64,000 nt of DNA from positions 613 through 64,612 of the forward strand of contig NZ_RBZW01000077.1 of assembly GCF_006543045.1 (NCBI RefSeq), read 5' to 3'. The stretch comes from Salinadaptatus halalkaliphilus. Its GTDB lineage: Archaea; Halobacteriota; Halobacteria; Halobacteriales; Natrialbaceae. Both the position numbers and the translations under genes were made by a program. The first letter of the stretch is position 1; each line of letters opens with the position of its first letter. This document shows positions 16,740-24,701 of the stretch, one piece after another. The notes under the pieces were generated by a model. The model made no database searches. It worked only from the letters and a program-made list of their open reading frames with translations, and was not told the DNA's origin.

Positions 16740-17189
16740 TTAGGCCGACTCCGCCGGCGCCGGTTGCTCGTCGGGCAACGGCGCGATCTCGAGGCGCTCG
16801 TCGACCCGAATCTCGATCGCACTCACTGGTTCCCCGAACGGCAGATCGAAGCGCTCCGTCGCGCTCGAGTCGTCGTCTTCCACGGTCGCGTCGATCTCGA
16901 GTTCGGCCGTCCCGGCCGGAACCGTCGCGACGGTTTCGTTCGTCGACGCCCCCGAGGGGACGCCCAGTTCGACCGTTTCGGAGACGAGCGAGTCTCCATC
17001 GGCGATCACGTCGACGGCCACTCGGATCTCCACATCCCGATAGTTGTAGAGGATAACGTCGATGGCGCTGCTCTCGCCGCCGTTCCCGTCGCGTTGGGTG
17101 TCGCCCCCGCTCGAGAACGGCTCCCCGAGACAGCCGGCAAACAGTGTGACCGAACTGCTCCCGGCTGCGAGTACGGTACGCCGATCCAT
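16740..17189 (-). CDS. Small secreted lipoprotein of unknown function
   Basis: 149 residues from ATG 17189 (MDRRTVLAAGSSS). The N-terminus has the twin-arginine pair followed by a hydrophobic run and lipobox LFAGC, so Tat export and lipid anchoring are predicted. The mature part is a beta-rich, Ig-like domain (DVILYNYRDVEIRVAVDVIA) of the type often found in haloarchaeal lipoproteins. An in-frame ATG at 17204, five codons upstream, is created by the junction of element C with its TGA/TCA flank and is probably not the native start. Element C sits where the promoter should be. Confidence 0.8.
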   Translation of the reverse strand: MDRRTVLAAGSSSVTLFAGCLGEPFSSGGDTQRDGNGGESSAIDVILYNYRDVEIRVAVDVIADGDSLVSETVELGVPSGASTNETVATVPAGTAELEIDATVEDDDSSATERFDLPFGEPVSAIEIRVDERLEIAPLPDEQPAPAESA

Positions 17190-17203
17190 ATGTCCCCATC
17201 TCA

Positions 17204-17284
17204 TACGGTTTACTGTAAGTCATTTCCGGCGCACCCGCGACCCGGGCGGCGGGTGCGCCGGTAAATCGTTAACAGTAATCCGTA
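17204..17284 (+). mobile_element. Palindromic mini-element C (81 bp) with TCA target duplication
   Basis: Ends TACGGTTTACTGTAA and TTAACAGTAATCCGTA; TCA at 17201-17203 repeats at 17285-17287. The core CCGGCGCACCCGC pairs perfectly with GCGGGTGCGCCGG, so nearly the whole element folds into one long hairpin. It lies 14 bp upstream of the lipoprotein start. Its outward junction CCGTA/TGA creates an ATG in frame with that gene. Confidence 0.88.
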
Positions 17285-17430
17285 TCAGTCGGTCGGTAAC
17301 TGCTTTGGGCCCGGCGGGGTGCCGACTGTGTCGCTCGCTCGAGATCACACCGCCAAAGCGAAATTCGAGCACGGGCGATAACGACAGCCGACAGTATAAG
17401 GGACCGCCCTCTAAACGTGCACGTAGACTG

Positions 17431-17607
17431 ATGCCAAAGATCAGCGTGGAAATCCCACAGGAGTTGCTCGACGACCTCGACGACCACGTCGGCGACGATG
17501 GGAAGTTCGTCAACCGAAGCGATGCGGTTCGTGCATCCATTCGAAAGACGCTCGATATCCTCGACGAGATCGACGAGCGCCACGACCGCCTCGAGAGCGA
17601 AGAATGA
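17431..17607 (+). CDS. Ribbon-helix-helix DNA-binding protein
   Basis: 58 residues from ATG 17431. The beta strand KISVEIPQELLDDL followed by two helices with FVNRSDAVRASIRK is the MetJ/Arc/CopG fold, with NRSDAVR as the conserved turn region. Dimeric binding to a short operator is expected; the target is unknown. No toxin gene is adjacent on the same strand, so it is more likely a stand-alone regulator. It was probably transcribed from near 17400, where a tataaggg motif (about 17395) lies ~35 bp upstream. Confidence 0.85.
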   Translation: MPKISVEIPQELLDDLDDHVGDDGKFVNRSDAVRASIRKTLDILDEIDERHDRLESEE

Positions 17608-17628
17608 ACGTGACGACTGCCGTCCGCA

Positions 17629-17705
17629 TACGGAGTGTTGGAGCGTTTTCCCGGTGATCGGTGGACTCTCGAGCGATCACCGGTACGGAACGACACCAGT
17701 CCGTC
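17629..17705 (+). mobile_element. Degenerate palindromic mini-element D1 (~77 bp, GGTGATC-core type)
   Basis: Begins TACGGAGTGTTGGAG and ends CACCAGTCCGTC, with inner arms CCGGTGATCG and CGATCACCGG. It shares the CCGGTGATC core with element G (59544), defining a second core type. Flanks are GCA on the left and TCA on the right, so the target duplication is not preserved; the copy appears old and has element D2 inserted directly beside it. Confidence 0.55.
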
Positions 17706-17708
17706 TCA

Positions 17709-17787
17709 TACGGTTTGCTGTAACGATGTACCAGTGCAATCGCAGGACGGTCGCGATTGCACCGACAATGACTTACAGCATACCGTA
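17709..17787 (+). mobile_element. Palindromic mini-element D2 (79 bp) in the rlmE stop codon
   Basis: Ends TACGGTTTGCTGTAA and TTACAGCATACCGTA; TCA at 17706-17708 repeats at 17788-17790, and the latter is the complement of the TGA stop of rlmE. The core arms GTGCAATCGC and GCGATTGCAC differ completely from copy C yet are perfectly complementary to each other. Confidence 0.85.
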
Positions 17788-18618
17788 TCACTCCTGATCG
17801 AGTCGCTGTGCGAACCCGAAGTTCGGTTTGACATCCTCGACCCGGACGGTCACGGTCTCGCCCGTCTCGGTGCCCGGAACGAACAACCGGTAGCCGTCGA
17901 CCGAGGCGATACCGTCACCCTCACCACCGACGTCGACGATCTCGACCTCGAGTTCGTCGCCTGCCCGGATGGGTGCGGTGAGACGGCCTTTCCCGATGAG
18001 GTAGATTTCGGAGGATTCGTTGCGAGTGGCCTTCGGTGCCGTCGCGCGAACGTACTGAAACTCGTCCCCGATATCGGCCCGGAGGTCGTCGACATCGGGA
18101 CCCTGGAACACCTTCACGACGAAGTTACCGCCGGTATCGAGCAACTCGAGTGCGGTCTCGAACGCCTGTCGCGCGAGGTGTAGCGAGCGAGCCTGGTCGA
18201 GCGAGTATTCGCCGGACATATTCGGTGCCATGTCGGATACGACGGCGTCCACGGGCCCGCTGGCCCGTTCCGGACTGGCGGCGGTAGCCGCCCCGTCGAC
18301 GCCACCGCCCGCGGCATCGATGACTCGTTCGCGCGTTCGCTCCTCGGTCATGTCGCCCCGAATCGTCTCGACGCGCTCGTTTTCCGTGCCGTCGAGGTCT
18401 TTGATCCGCTGGAGGTCGACGCCGATGACCGACCCCTGCGGGCCGACCTTCTCGGCGGCGACCTGGAGCCACCCGCCGGGTGCCGCACCGAGGTCGACGA
18501 CGGTGTCGCCGCCGCTGATGACGTTCTCGAGCTCGTCGAGTTGTTTGAGCTTGTAGGCCGCTCGAGAGCGGTATCCCTCCTGTTTCGCTCGGTTGTAGTA
18601 GTCGTCGCGTCGCGTCAT
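17788..18618 (-). CDS. rlmE: 23S rRNA (uridine-2'-O-)-methyltransferase RlmE (FtsJ) with TRAM domain
   Basis: 276 residues. The FtsJ Rossmann methyltransferase spans about 1-200 with SAM motif VVDLGAAPGGW. The catalytic K-D-K-E set is visible: K23 (RSRAAYKLK), D in VVSDMAPNMSG, K in FVVKVFQG and E in RNESSEIYL. A C-terminal TRAM domain (about 210-270, DVGGEGDGIASVDGYRLFVPG) adds RNA binding, as is usual in haloarchaea. Part of the domain holds an alanine/glycine-rich insert (GGGVDGAATAASPERA). The stop codon coincides with the target duplication of element D2. Confidence 0.93.
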   Translation of the reverse strand: MTRRDDYYNRAKQEGYRSRAAYKLKQLDELENVISGGDTVVDLGAAPGGWLQVAAEKVGPQGSVIGVDLQRIKDLDGTENERVETIRGDMTEERTRERVIDAAGGGVDGAATAASPERASGPVDAVVSDMAPNMSGEYSLDQARSLHLARQAFETALELLDTGGNFVVKVFQGPDVDDLRADIGDEFQYVRATAPKATRNESSEIYLIGKGRLTAPIRAGDELEVEIVDVGGEGDGIASVDGYRLFVPGTETGETVTVRVEDVKPNFGFAQRLDQE

Positions 18619-18819
18619 GGGTTCCTCACCGGACTCCGTGATAGGTTCCGCGGCGGAACGGTCGATGGATCTGCGGTCATAGAAGATCAGACGCCCCCGA
18701 CTCGGAAAGGCACATCGGATAGTCTCTGCCAGCCCTCGGGCTCTGCACGAGCGTCTCAGAACGAAACGGGAGCGGGCCCGTTACATCTATTGCGTATCGT
18801 AACGTAATGGATCGTAACG

Positions 18820-19113
18820 ATGAAAACGGTCACCACGCGCATCCCGGAGGACGACGAGGAGGTCCTCGCCGAACTCGAGACGGAGTTGAGTGCTGATCGG
18901 TCGGAGGTGCTTCGTCGCCTGATCCGACAGGGTCTCTCCGACTGGCGCAAGGAGCGGGCGCTCGACCAGCTCCGCGACCACCGGATCACGCTGCGGAAGG
19001 CAGCGGAACTGGCAGACGTCTCGTACGTCGAGATGGTGTCTCTCACCTCCGAAGCGGGGATCGATGTCGGGTACACGACGACCGACCTCGAACGTGATCT
19101 CGATCGCATCTAA
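18820..19113 (+). CDS. UPF0175-family antitoxin
   Basis: 97 residues. The N-terminal half (KTVTTRIPEDDEEVLAELE...DRSEVLRRLIRQGL) is a ribbon-helix-helix-like DNA-binding part. The C-terminal half (LRKAAELADVSYVEMVSLTSEAGID) is the UPF0175 helix-turn-helix. Such proteins repress their own operon and neutralise a partner PIN toxin. The stop codon overlaps the toxin start by one base (taATG at 19113), so translation is coupled. Confidence 0.85.
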   Translation: MKTVTTRIPEDDEEVLAELETELSADRSEVLRRLIRQGLSDWRKERALDQLRDHRITLRKAAELADVSYVEMVSLTSEAGIDVGYTTTDLERDLDRI

Positions 19114-19601
19114 TGGTTGTCGTCGATTCCTCCGCACTGATTCCGCTCGCGTGGGTCGGACGACTCGACCTCGTCTCGATCGCCTTCGACGATATTCGGA
19201 CGACAGAAGACGTTCGGGAGGAAGTCCTCACCGAGGGGAAGCGTGGTACCGCGACGCTCGACGAGTTTCTGGCGGACGTCGCTGTTCACGAAACGCCGGA
19301 CACAGCCGACGAAGTGGCGTCGATGGAGGGAATTGCGATAGCCGACGCGTCAGTGATCCTGCTGGCGGAGACTGACGAGAAGCTCCTTCTCGCTAACGAC
19401 AAAGGACTGGTCGAGGTTGCCCGGAGTCACGGCATCGAGTGTTGGTGGGTAACGACGCTGTTGCTCAGCTGTGCGAAAGACGGTGACCTGACGGCAGACG
19501 AGGCAACCGATATCCTGTACAATCTCGTCGACGAGGGAATGAACCTACATCCGAAAGTCTACACGCAGGTCCAGAAGAAGCTCCGAGAACTGGGGAACTG
19601 A
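19113..19601 (+). CDS. PIN-domain toxin (VapC-like ribonuclease)
   Basis: 162 residues. The PIN fold acidic residues are visible at the N-terminus ([13 protein letters not shown]), in the middle ([18 protein letters not shown]) and in [16 protein letters not shown]. The C-terminal extension ([19 protein letters not shown]) is typical of the UPF0175-linked PIN clade. It probably cleaves RNA when free of antitoxin. It is coupled to the antitoxin gene directly upstream. Confidence 0.85.
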   Translation: MVVVDSSALIPLAWVGRLDLVSIAFDDIRTTEDVREEVLTEGKRGTATLDEFLADVAVHETPDTADEVASMEGIAIADASVILLAETDEKLLLANDKGLVEVARSHGIECWWVTTLLLSCAKDGDLTADEATDILYNLVDEGMNLHPKVYTQVQKKLRELGN

Positions 19602-19720
19602 ATCGGGGTCCTGGGTTGGATAGAGGCGTGTTCAAAACTGACGAACGACACGTTCCGAACGGTCCCGACTCGAGACGGTCAAACACAACGCATAAATCGT
19701 CGACTCCCAACGTAGGCGAT

Positions 19721-20806
19721 ATGCAGGCCGAGCCGCAGCCGTTCGATCGGGTGCTGTCCTCGATGTGTACGAGGCCCCATCCGGTCGCGCGTGAGGCGGC
19801 CGAACAGTTTCTGGCGACCAACCCCGGCGATCCGGGGACGTATCCGACGATCGCCGCCCTCGAGGAGGATGCGATCGCGATGCTCGGCGAGATTGCAGGA
19901 CTCGAGAACCCGTCGGGCTACGTCGCAAGCGGCGGGACGGAAGCGAACATCCAGGCGCTTCGGATCGCTCGCGAACGCGCCGACGTGGACCGCCCCAACG
20001 TCGTCATGCCCGAATCGGGCCACTTCAGTTTCCAGAAGGCTGCCGACCTCCTCGAGATCGACCTTCGAATCGTCCCGACGGATCGCAATTATCGGGCCGA
20101 CCTCGAGGCCGTGCAGGCCTGTGTCGACGCGGAGACGGCCGCGATCGTCGGCGTCGCCGGCACGACCGAGTACGGCCGCGTCGATCCGATTCCGGCACTC
20201 GGCGAGATCGCTGATTCCGTCGACGCCCTCTTACACGTCGATGCCGCCTGGGGCGGGTTCGTGCTCCCGTTTACCGACGCCGAGTGGCACTTCGGCCACG
20301 CCCCCGTCGACACGATGACGATCGACCCGCACAAGATGGGCCAGGCCGCGGTGCCGGCCGGCGGCTTGCTCGTCCGATCATCGGACCTGCTCGACGAACT
20401 CGCTGTCGACACGCCATATCTCGAATCGACCTCGCAGGCGACCCTGACGGGAACTCGCTCGGGCGCCGGCGTCGCAAGCGCCGTCGCCGCGATGGAAGAG
20501 CTGTGGCCGACGGGCTATCGAGAACAGTACGTTCGGTCACGAAACAACGCGGAGTGGCTCGCAGACGCCCTCGAGAAACGCGGCTACGACGTCGTCGATC
20601 CGACGCTGCCACTGGTCGCAGCCGATGTCTCTCACTCGACGTTCGAAGCCTTGCGCGATCGGGGCTGGCGCATCTCCCGAACCGGAAACGACCAGCTACG
20701 GGTCGTCTGTATGCCACACGTCACCCGCGAGATGCTCGCGTCGTTCGTCGCCGATCTGGACCGCCTCGAGATGCGAGCGAGCGTCCCCGTAACGAGCGTC
20801 GACTAA
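19721..20806 (+). CDS. mfnA: L-tyrosine/L-aspartate decarboxylase MfnA
   Basis: 361 residues from ATG 19721 ([15 protein letters not shown]). A TATA-like cataaatcg sits about 27 bp upstream, consistent with a leaderless mRNA; the open frame extends further upstream without coding character. This is a group II PLP decarboxylase: [14 protein letters not shown] binds PLP phosphate, VDAAWGG gives the Asp contacting the pyridine nitrogen, and TIDPHKMGQ contains the Schiff-base lysine. Haloarchaea lack methanofuran, so the likely role is aspartate decarboxylation to beta-alanine for coenzyme A. It is next to the toxin-antitoxin pair but transcribed separately. Confidence 0.92.
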   Translation: MQAEPQPFDRVLSSMCTRPHPVAREAAEQFLATNPGDPGTYPTIAALEEDAIAMLGEIAGLENPSGYVASGGTEANIQALRIARERADVDRPNVVMPESGHFSFQKAADLLEIDLRIVPTDRNYRADLEAVQACVDAETAAIVGVAGTTEYGRVDPIPALGEIADSVDALLHVDAAWGGFVLPFTDAEWHFGHAPVDTMTIDPHKMGQAAVPAGGLLVRSSDLLDELAVDTPYLESTSQATLTGTRSGAGVASAVAAMEELWPTGYREQYVRSRNNAEWLADALEKRGYDVVDPTLPLVAADVSHSTFEALRDRGWRISRTGNDQLRVVCMPHVTREMLASFVADLDRLEMRASVPVTSVD

Positions 20807-20843
20807 CGTCGCCGCTCGCGATATCAGTCTTCTATCAAGTAAC

Positions 20844-21455
20844 TCACTCGAGTGCCGACCAGGAGTAGACGAACCGCTGGACGGCGGTCAGGTGTCCGAC
20901 GACGGCGAGAAAGACGAGTAGCCAGCCGGCCAAGGTAAACCCGCCGTACGTGCCGGTCAGGCCGTACGCCAGCGCACCGACGATACCGATGATCGCCAGC
21001 CGATCTGCACGACCGACGAGCCCACCGTAGACGCGCTCGAGGCCGACAGCCTGGGCCTGCGTGCCGAGATAGGAAGTCATCACGACGCCTGTGACGGCGA
21101 GAAAGCCGAGCAGGTAGTTTTCGATCCCAGCGGCGATGCCGCCGATGATGACGATGTCGGCGTAGCGATCGAGGACGTGATCGAGTAAGTCACCGCCCGC
21201 GGAGGCGACCTCCTGTTCACGCGCGAGCGCGCCGTCGACGATGTCCAGCCAGCCGTTCAGCAGGACCAGAAACGCCGCGACGAGATACCAGATGGGGGCC
21301 GCACGCCCCCCAAGCGCGAACGCAACTGCAGCGAGGACGGCCATCCCGAAGGCAAGGACACTCACCCCGTTGGGCGTCATTCCGATACGATCGAAGCCAC
21401 TGACGAAGGGGTCGAGAAACCGCGAGACGTACGGTCTGAACTTGTCGAGCGTCAT
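20844..21455 (-). CDS. CDP-alcohol phosphatidyltransferase family membrane protein
   Basis: 203 residues with about six hydrophobic segments. The family signature DG-x2-AR-x8-G-x3-D-x3-D is present in DGALAREQEVASAGG and the following DLLDHVLDRYAD. It transfers a phosphoalcohol onto CDP-archaeol or a related lipid; archaetidylinositol-phosphate synthase is a reasonable candidate, but the acceptor alcohol is not decided by sequence. Its start overlaps the stop of the adenylate kinase gene (ATGA, 21452-21455), giving the operon hisC - kinase - transferase. Confidence 0.85.
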   Translation of the reverse strand: MTLDKFRPYVSRFLDPFVSGFDRIGMTPNGVSVLAFGMAVLAAVAFALGGRAAPIWYLVAAFLVLLNGWLDIVDGALAREQEVASAGGDLLDHVLDRYADIVIIGGIAAGIENYLLGFLAVTGVVMTSYLGTQAQAVGLERVYGGLVGRADRLAIIGIVGALAYGLTGTYGGFTLAGWLLVFLAVVGHLTAVQRFVYSWSALE

Positions 21456-22009
21456 TCTATGTACTCCACGAAGGAAACATCTCCGGCACTCGGTTCACGC
21501 TCACCCGTGATCACCGCCTCGAGGGCGTCCGCGACGACCTCGGGATCGCGATCGGTCGTATCGATCTCGTAGACCGACTCGAAGCCGTGTTCCTCGACGG
21601 CTTCGGCGAGGACGACATCGAGCGCCTCACTCTCCGCGTTTTCCGTCGCCTTCGCCTCGGTTTCGCCGCGCTCGAGCAATCGCTCCTCGAGGATGTCGGG
21701 TCGACACCGGAGGACGACGACGCGATCGGCCTCGAAGTGATGGGCGAGGTGCGATTCGATAATGACGTCGTCTCGACCCGCGAGCCAGTCGGCGAGCGAC
21801 TCGAGATCGGCGATCTTGCTCTCACGGGCCGCGTCGATATCCGTGTACAATCCGTCGCGCTCGAGAACGTCGTTGAGGTGGGTCACCTCGAACGCTGTCT
21901 CGGCATCGCCGAGGATTTCGTCCGAGCCCTCGTCCTTGAAGCGGGACTCGAGGTGTTCCGTGACAGTCGTCTTCCCCGTCCCCGGGGTGCCGGTAACGGC
22001 GATCCTCAC
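21452..22009 (-). CDS. Adenylate kinase family protein (Fap7/AK6-like)
   Basis: 185 residues starting at GTG 22009, which overlaps the hisC stop (GTGA). The P-loop is VTGTPGTGKTT. The archaeal AK6/Fap7 pattern is visible in LNDVLERDGLYTDIDAARES, IIESHLAHHF and VVVLRCRPDILEERLLERG. AK6 proteins are NMP kinases with a reported link to small-subunit ribosome maturation. The longer upstream open frame overlaps hisC and is not used. Confidence 0.85.
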   Translation of the reverse strand: MRIAVTGTPGTGKTTVTEHLESRFKDEGSDEILGDAETAFEVTHLNDVLERDGLYTDIDAARESKIADLESLADWLAGRDDVIIESHLAHHFEADRVVVLRCRPDILEERLLERGETEAKATENAESEALDVVLAEAVEEHGFESVYEIDTTDRDPEVVADALEAVITGEREPSAGDVSFVEYIE

Positions 22010-23130
22010 GGCTCGGTCACCTCCGCCGGCTGCACATCGAGGTCCACGAGGACAGCGTTGAGCGTCTCGATCGCTCGCTCGGTTTCGGCCTCGGTGCCGC
22101 AGGTGACCCGTACGCAGCCCGGCAGACCGAAACTCGAGCAATCCCGAACGATGACGCCGCGTGCTTGGGTCTCCTCGGCGACGGCGCTTGCGTCACCGAC
22201 CGCAGCGAGGACGAAGTTCCCCTCGCTCTCCCAGACGTGGGTCTCGAGATGGTCGCGCATGGCCGCCCGCGACTCGCGGGCGGTCTCGACGGTTCGGTTG
22301 ACGTGGTCGTCGTCCTCGAGGGCGGCGAGGCCGGCCCGGCAGGCGAGTTCGCTGGCTGCGAAGGGCGTGTTGACGCGGGTGTAGGCCTCGCTCCACGCCT
22401 CGGGCACGATCGCGTAGCCGAGACGCACGCCCGCCAGTCCGTACGCTTTCGAGAACGTTCGCAAGACAGCGACGTCGTCTCGAGCGTCGAACCCATTTCG
22501 GCCCTCGAGGAGGGAAACGGCGCTGTCGCGGTCGGCGAACTCGCCGTAGGCCTCGTCGACGACGACCAGCGTGTCCTCGCCCGTTTCAGCGGCGACGTGC
22601 TCGATATCGTCGAGTGCGATCGTCGATCCCGTCGGGTTGTGCGGACTGGTCAGCCAGACGATGCGCTCGCCGTCGTAGTGCTCGAGCACCGTCTCGGCGG
22701 TCTGGGCGAACCCGTCGGCTCTCGAGATCGTGTACTCGGTGACGCCGCCGTGGTGAAAGCGAGCGCTCATCCCGTAGTAGGCGAAGCCGGGATCGGGAAC
22801 GAGCACGTCCTCTCCTGGCTCTACGGTCGCCCGGTGGAGGTAATCGATCGCGCCGTCGCCGCCGTTTGCCAGCCAGATCTGGGCGTCCACGAGCCCCCAC
22901 TGGTCGGCGATCGCTTCGGTCAGGTCGGCGTGGGCAGCCTTCGGATAGCCGTTGACGCTTGCGGCCGTCTCGCGAATCGCCTCGGTTGCGGCCGGCGAGG
23001 GACCGTGTGGGTTCTCGTTCGAAGCGAGTTTGACGAACTCCGAGGGATTACGCCCGAGTTCGCGGGCGACTTCCTCGATCCCCCGACCCGCCTCGTAAGC
23101 GACGTGATCGGACAGGTCGCGCGGTTGCAT
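22006..23130 (-). CDS. hisC: Histidinol-phosphate aminotransferase
   Basis: 374 residues, class I/II PLP aminotransferase. The start MQPRDLSDHVAYEAGRGIEEV is typical of archaeal HisC. The PLP lysine lies in RTFSKAYGLAGVRLG, with the conserved tyrosine and asparagine region SPHNPTGS and the C-terminal arginine region VRVTCGTEAE. It converts imidazole-acetol phosphate and glutamate to histidinol phosphate and 2-oxoglutarate. A TATA-like cttaaga lies about 27 bp upstream. It is the first gene of a three-gene overlapping operon. Confidence 0.95.
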   Translation of the reverse strand: MQPRDLSDHVAYEAGRGIEEVARELGRNPSEFVKLASNENPHGPSPAATEAIRETAASVNGYPKAAHADLTEAIADQWGLVDAQIWLANGGDGAIDYLHRATVEPGEDVLVPDPGFAYYGMSARFHHGGVTEYTISRADGFAQTAETVLEHYDGERIVWLTSPHNPTGSTIALDDIEHVAAETGEDTLVVVDEAYGEFADRDSAVSLLEGRNGFDARDDVAVLRTFSKAYGLAGVRLGYAIVPEAWSEAYTRVNTPFAASELACRAGLAALEDDDHVNRTVETARESRAAMRDHLETHVWESEGNFVLAAVGDASAVAEETQARGVIVRDCSSFGLPGCVRVTCGTEAETERAIETLNAVLVDLDVQPAEVTEP

Positions 23131-23202
23131 ACGCCAATCCAGTCGGGCGTGGCTCTTAAGGGTGCTTACCTCTCCTCGTGGCCGCCTCGAGCAGCCGGCT
23201 CA

Positions 23203-23282
23203 TACGGACTGCTGTACGTCGGTACCGGCGCGACCGCGAGTCGTCCTGCGGTCGCTCCGATTAAACGGTACCGCAGACCGGC
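23203..23282 (+). mobile_element. Palindromic mini-element E (80 bp) in the stop codon of the cupin gene
   Basis: Left end TACGGACTGCTGTACG, inner arms CGCGACCGC and GCGGTCGC, outer arms GGTACCG and CGGTACC. The right end has decayed to AGACCGGC. TCA at 23200-23202 repeats at 23283-23285, and the latter is the complement of the TGA stop of the cupin gene. This is the third copy in a stop codon. Confidence 0.75.
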
Positions 23283-23654
23283 TCATTCCTCGTAGCTGTA
23301 CGCGTCGTCGACCGGCGGCGCGCCCATCCCGAGTATCGTCGCCGTCGTCTCCGCATTGGCCGCGTTGGACGCCCGATGTGGGTGGTCCGGCTCGGCGATA
23401 AAGAACTGCCCTTCGGCGACGTGATAGTCCCGATCCGGCGTCTCGACCTCGAGCGAACCCGTGACGACGTAGAACGCCTCCTCCTGTTCCTCGTGGTAGT
23501 GCAGCCCCGAGAGCGGAATGTCCTCACCTGGCTCGACCTCGTAGACGCGCAGCCCCATGTGCTCCATCTGGGCCGCCTCGCTCACGTAGCGCATCGTCGA
23601 CGGCCTGTTCGGTGCGGGCGCTATGTCGTCCGGATCGATGACGTGGTATCCCAT
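23283..23654 (-). CDS. Cupin-domain protein
   Basis: 123 residues from ATG 23654 (MGYHVIDPDDIAP). Cupin motif 1 is seen as LSGLHYHEEQEEAFYVVTG (His-His-Glu metal ligands) and motif 2 as FFIAEPDHPHRASN (His). It is a small single-domain metal-binding barrel; substrate unknown. Open sequence upstream to 23810 lacks coding character. The stop codon coincides with the target duplication of element E. Confidence 0.88.
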   Translation of the reverse strand: MGYHVIDPDDIAPAPNRPSTMRYVSEAAQMEHMGLRVYEVEPGEDIPLSGLHYHEEQEEAFYVVTGSLEVETPDRDYHVAEGQFFIAEPDHPHRASNAANAETTATILGMGAPPVDDAYSYEE

Positions 23655-23955
23655 GGTGATCTGTTCATGGACCGTCGATAAAGTTGTACGTGACCGTAGA
23701 GGGGACCGTAAATGCGGTGTCGAGGCAAATATAGCGGGAGGTGAACTGCTCTTGAGGCACCTCTGTGCTTTCCGTGGGTTATTGTGACACGCCCGCGACA
23801 CCATCGGCACGCTGACCTCGAGCCGCTTTACTTTAAAATGGTCGTATCGAATCCTATTGACGGAAAAACGAGATGTAGTCGTATAGTTTTCTCTCGCTGT
23901 CGGTAGAGCAAGAGTATACTACACCGTACGAGGCCTGTTAACGGTAAAATTTGGA
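23655..23955. other. Intergenic region between the cupin gene and tRNA-Met; no gene supported
   Basis: About 300 bp, AT-rich from 23820 to 23950. Directly 3' of the tRNA on the minus strand is ccaaatttta, a plausible termination tract. No repeat of the tRNA 3' end was noticed, so there is no sign of an integrated element here. Confidence 0.4.
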
Positions 23956-24030
23956 TAGCGGGAGGTAGATTTGAACTACCGATCTGCGGGTTATGAGCCC
24001 GCCGGAATCTCCTGGCTATCCCATCCCGCT
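23956..24030 (-). tRNA. Initiator tRNA-Met (CAU)
   Basis: 75 nt on the minus strand. Acceptor arms AGCGGGA and TCCCGCT pair fully, with discriminator A and no encoded CCA. The anticodon loop CTCATAA lies in a stem with three consecutive G-C pairs (GGG/CCC), the hallmark of initiator tRNA, and the first pair is A-U as in archaeal initiators. The T arm contains GTTCAAATC. No intron is visible. Confidence 0.93.
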
Positions 24031-24095
24031 ATCACATCATAACCGAGTGCACTAATTAAGGGTTGTGATTCGGGTACGGTGTGGGGATGGCTCCC

Positions 24096-24542
24096 CTACT
24101 CGAGGTGAACCTTCCACGTGTAGAGGCTTTCACAGGTGTAGTTGACGACGAAGCCGAGAGCGAGGCCAACGAGGTTGGCGGCCAGATACCAGACGCCGAA
24201 GCCGTAGACGAGGATCGTAAGCACCGACAGCGTCACCAGGAAGCCGCCAAAGCGGACCGCGTTCGACCGCAGAAATCGCCTGCCGAACGCTCGAGCGCCC
24301 AGCCGACCGTAATTCGAGAACGTCCACCGTTCGTTGATCAGGAAGATGACGACGATCGATAGCTCCCAGGAGATGGCTTTGGCCACGACGGGACCGAGGA
24401 CGGTCAGTTCGACCAACGCGACGAGAACGACGTTGTCCACGGTCGCGCCGGCGATTCCGACGCCCGCGAACTGGCCGAACCGCTTTGGCGAGCGGAGTGC
24501 CCGCGACCGCGTTTGAATTGCCTCGAGGAGTGAATCACTCAT
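24096..24542 (-). CDS. GtrA-family membrane protein
   Basis: 148 residues with four membrane segments. It carries the GtrA pattern RFGQFAGVGIAGATVDNVVL near the N-terminus and FLINERWTFSNYG before helix 3, ending VVNYTCESLYTWKV. GtrA proteins are thought to flip or present polyprenyl-linked sugars during cell-surface glycan synthesis. No glycosyltransferase is adjacent. Confidence 0.85.
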   Translation of the reverse strand: MSDSLLEAIQTRSRALRSPKRFGQFAGVGIAGATVDNVVLVALVELTVLGPVVAKAISWELSIVVIFLINERWTFSNYGRLGARAFGRRFLRSNAVRFGGFLVTLSVLTILVYGFGVWYLAANLVGLALGFVVNYTCESLYTWKVHLE

Positions 24543-24670
24543 TCTCGTGTCGAGAGTGTGCCCGTCGACGACGCGTGTAGCTATCGTAGCGAATCATAGC
24601 TACAGTATCAGACGTTGCGACGCAAAAACGTGCTGTACGCGGTGACGCTAGCGCCGGTTGCACAGGCCAA

Positions 24671-24680
24671 GATATATATA
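24671..24680 (+). promoter_or_regulatory. TATA box of the membrane-protein gene at 24702
   Basis: gatatatata is centred about 27 bp before the ATG at 24702. It fits a leaderless transcript and decides the start against the longer open frame from 24615. Confidence 0.65.
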
Positions 24681-24701
24681 ACGGCTGACGAAACTGTTCG
24701 T

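Noticed and set aside
23956-24030. tRNA-Met as an integration site for an element ending at the recombinase-like gene or elsewhere
   Set aside because: No repeat of the tRNA 3' end was seen in the window, and the only integrase-like gene is 27 kb away and lacks catalytic motifs.
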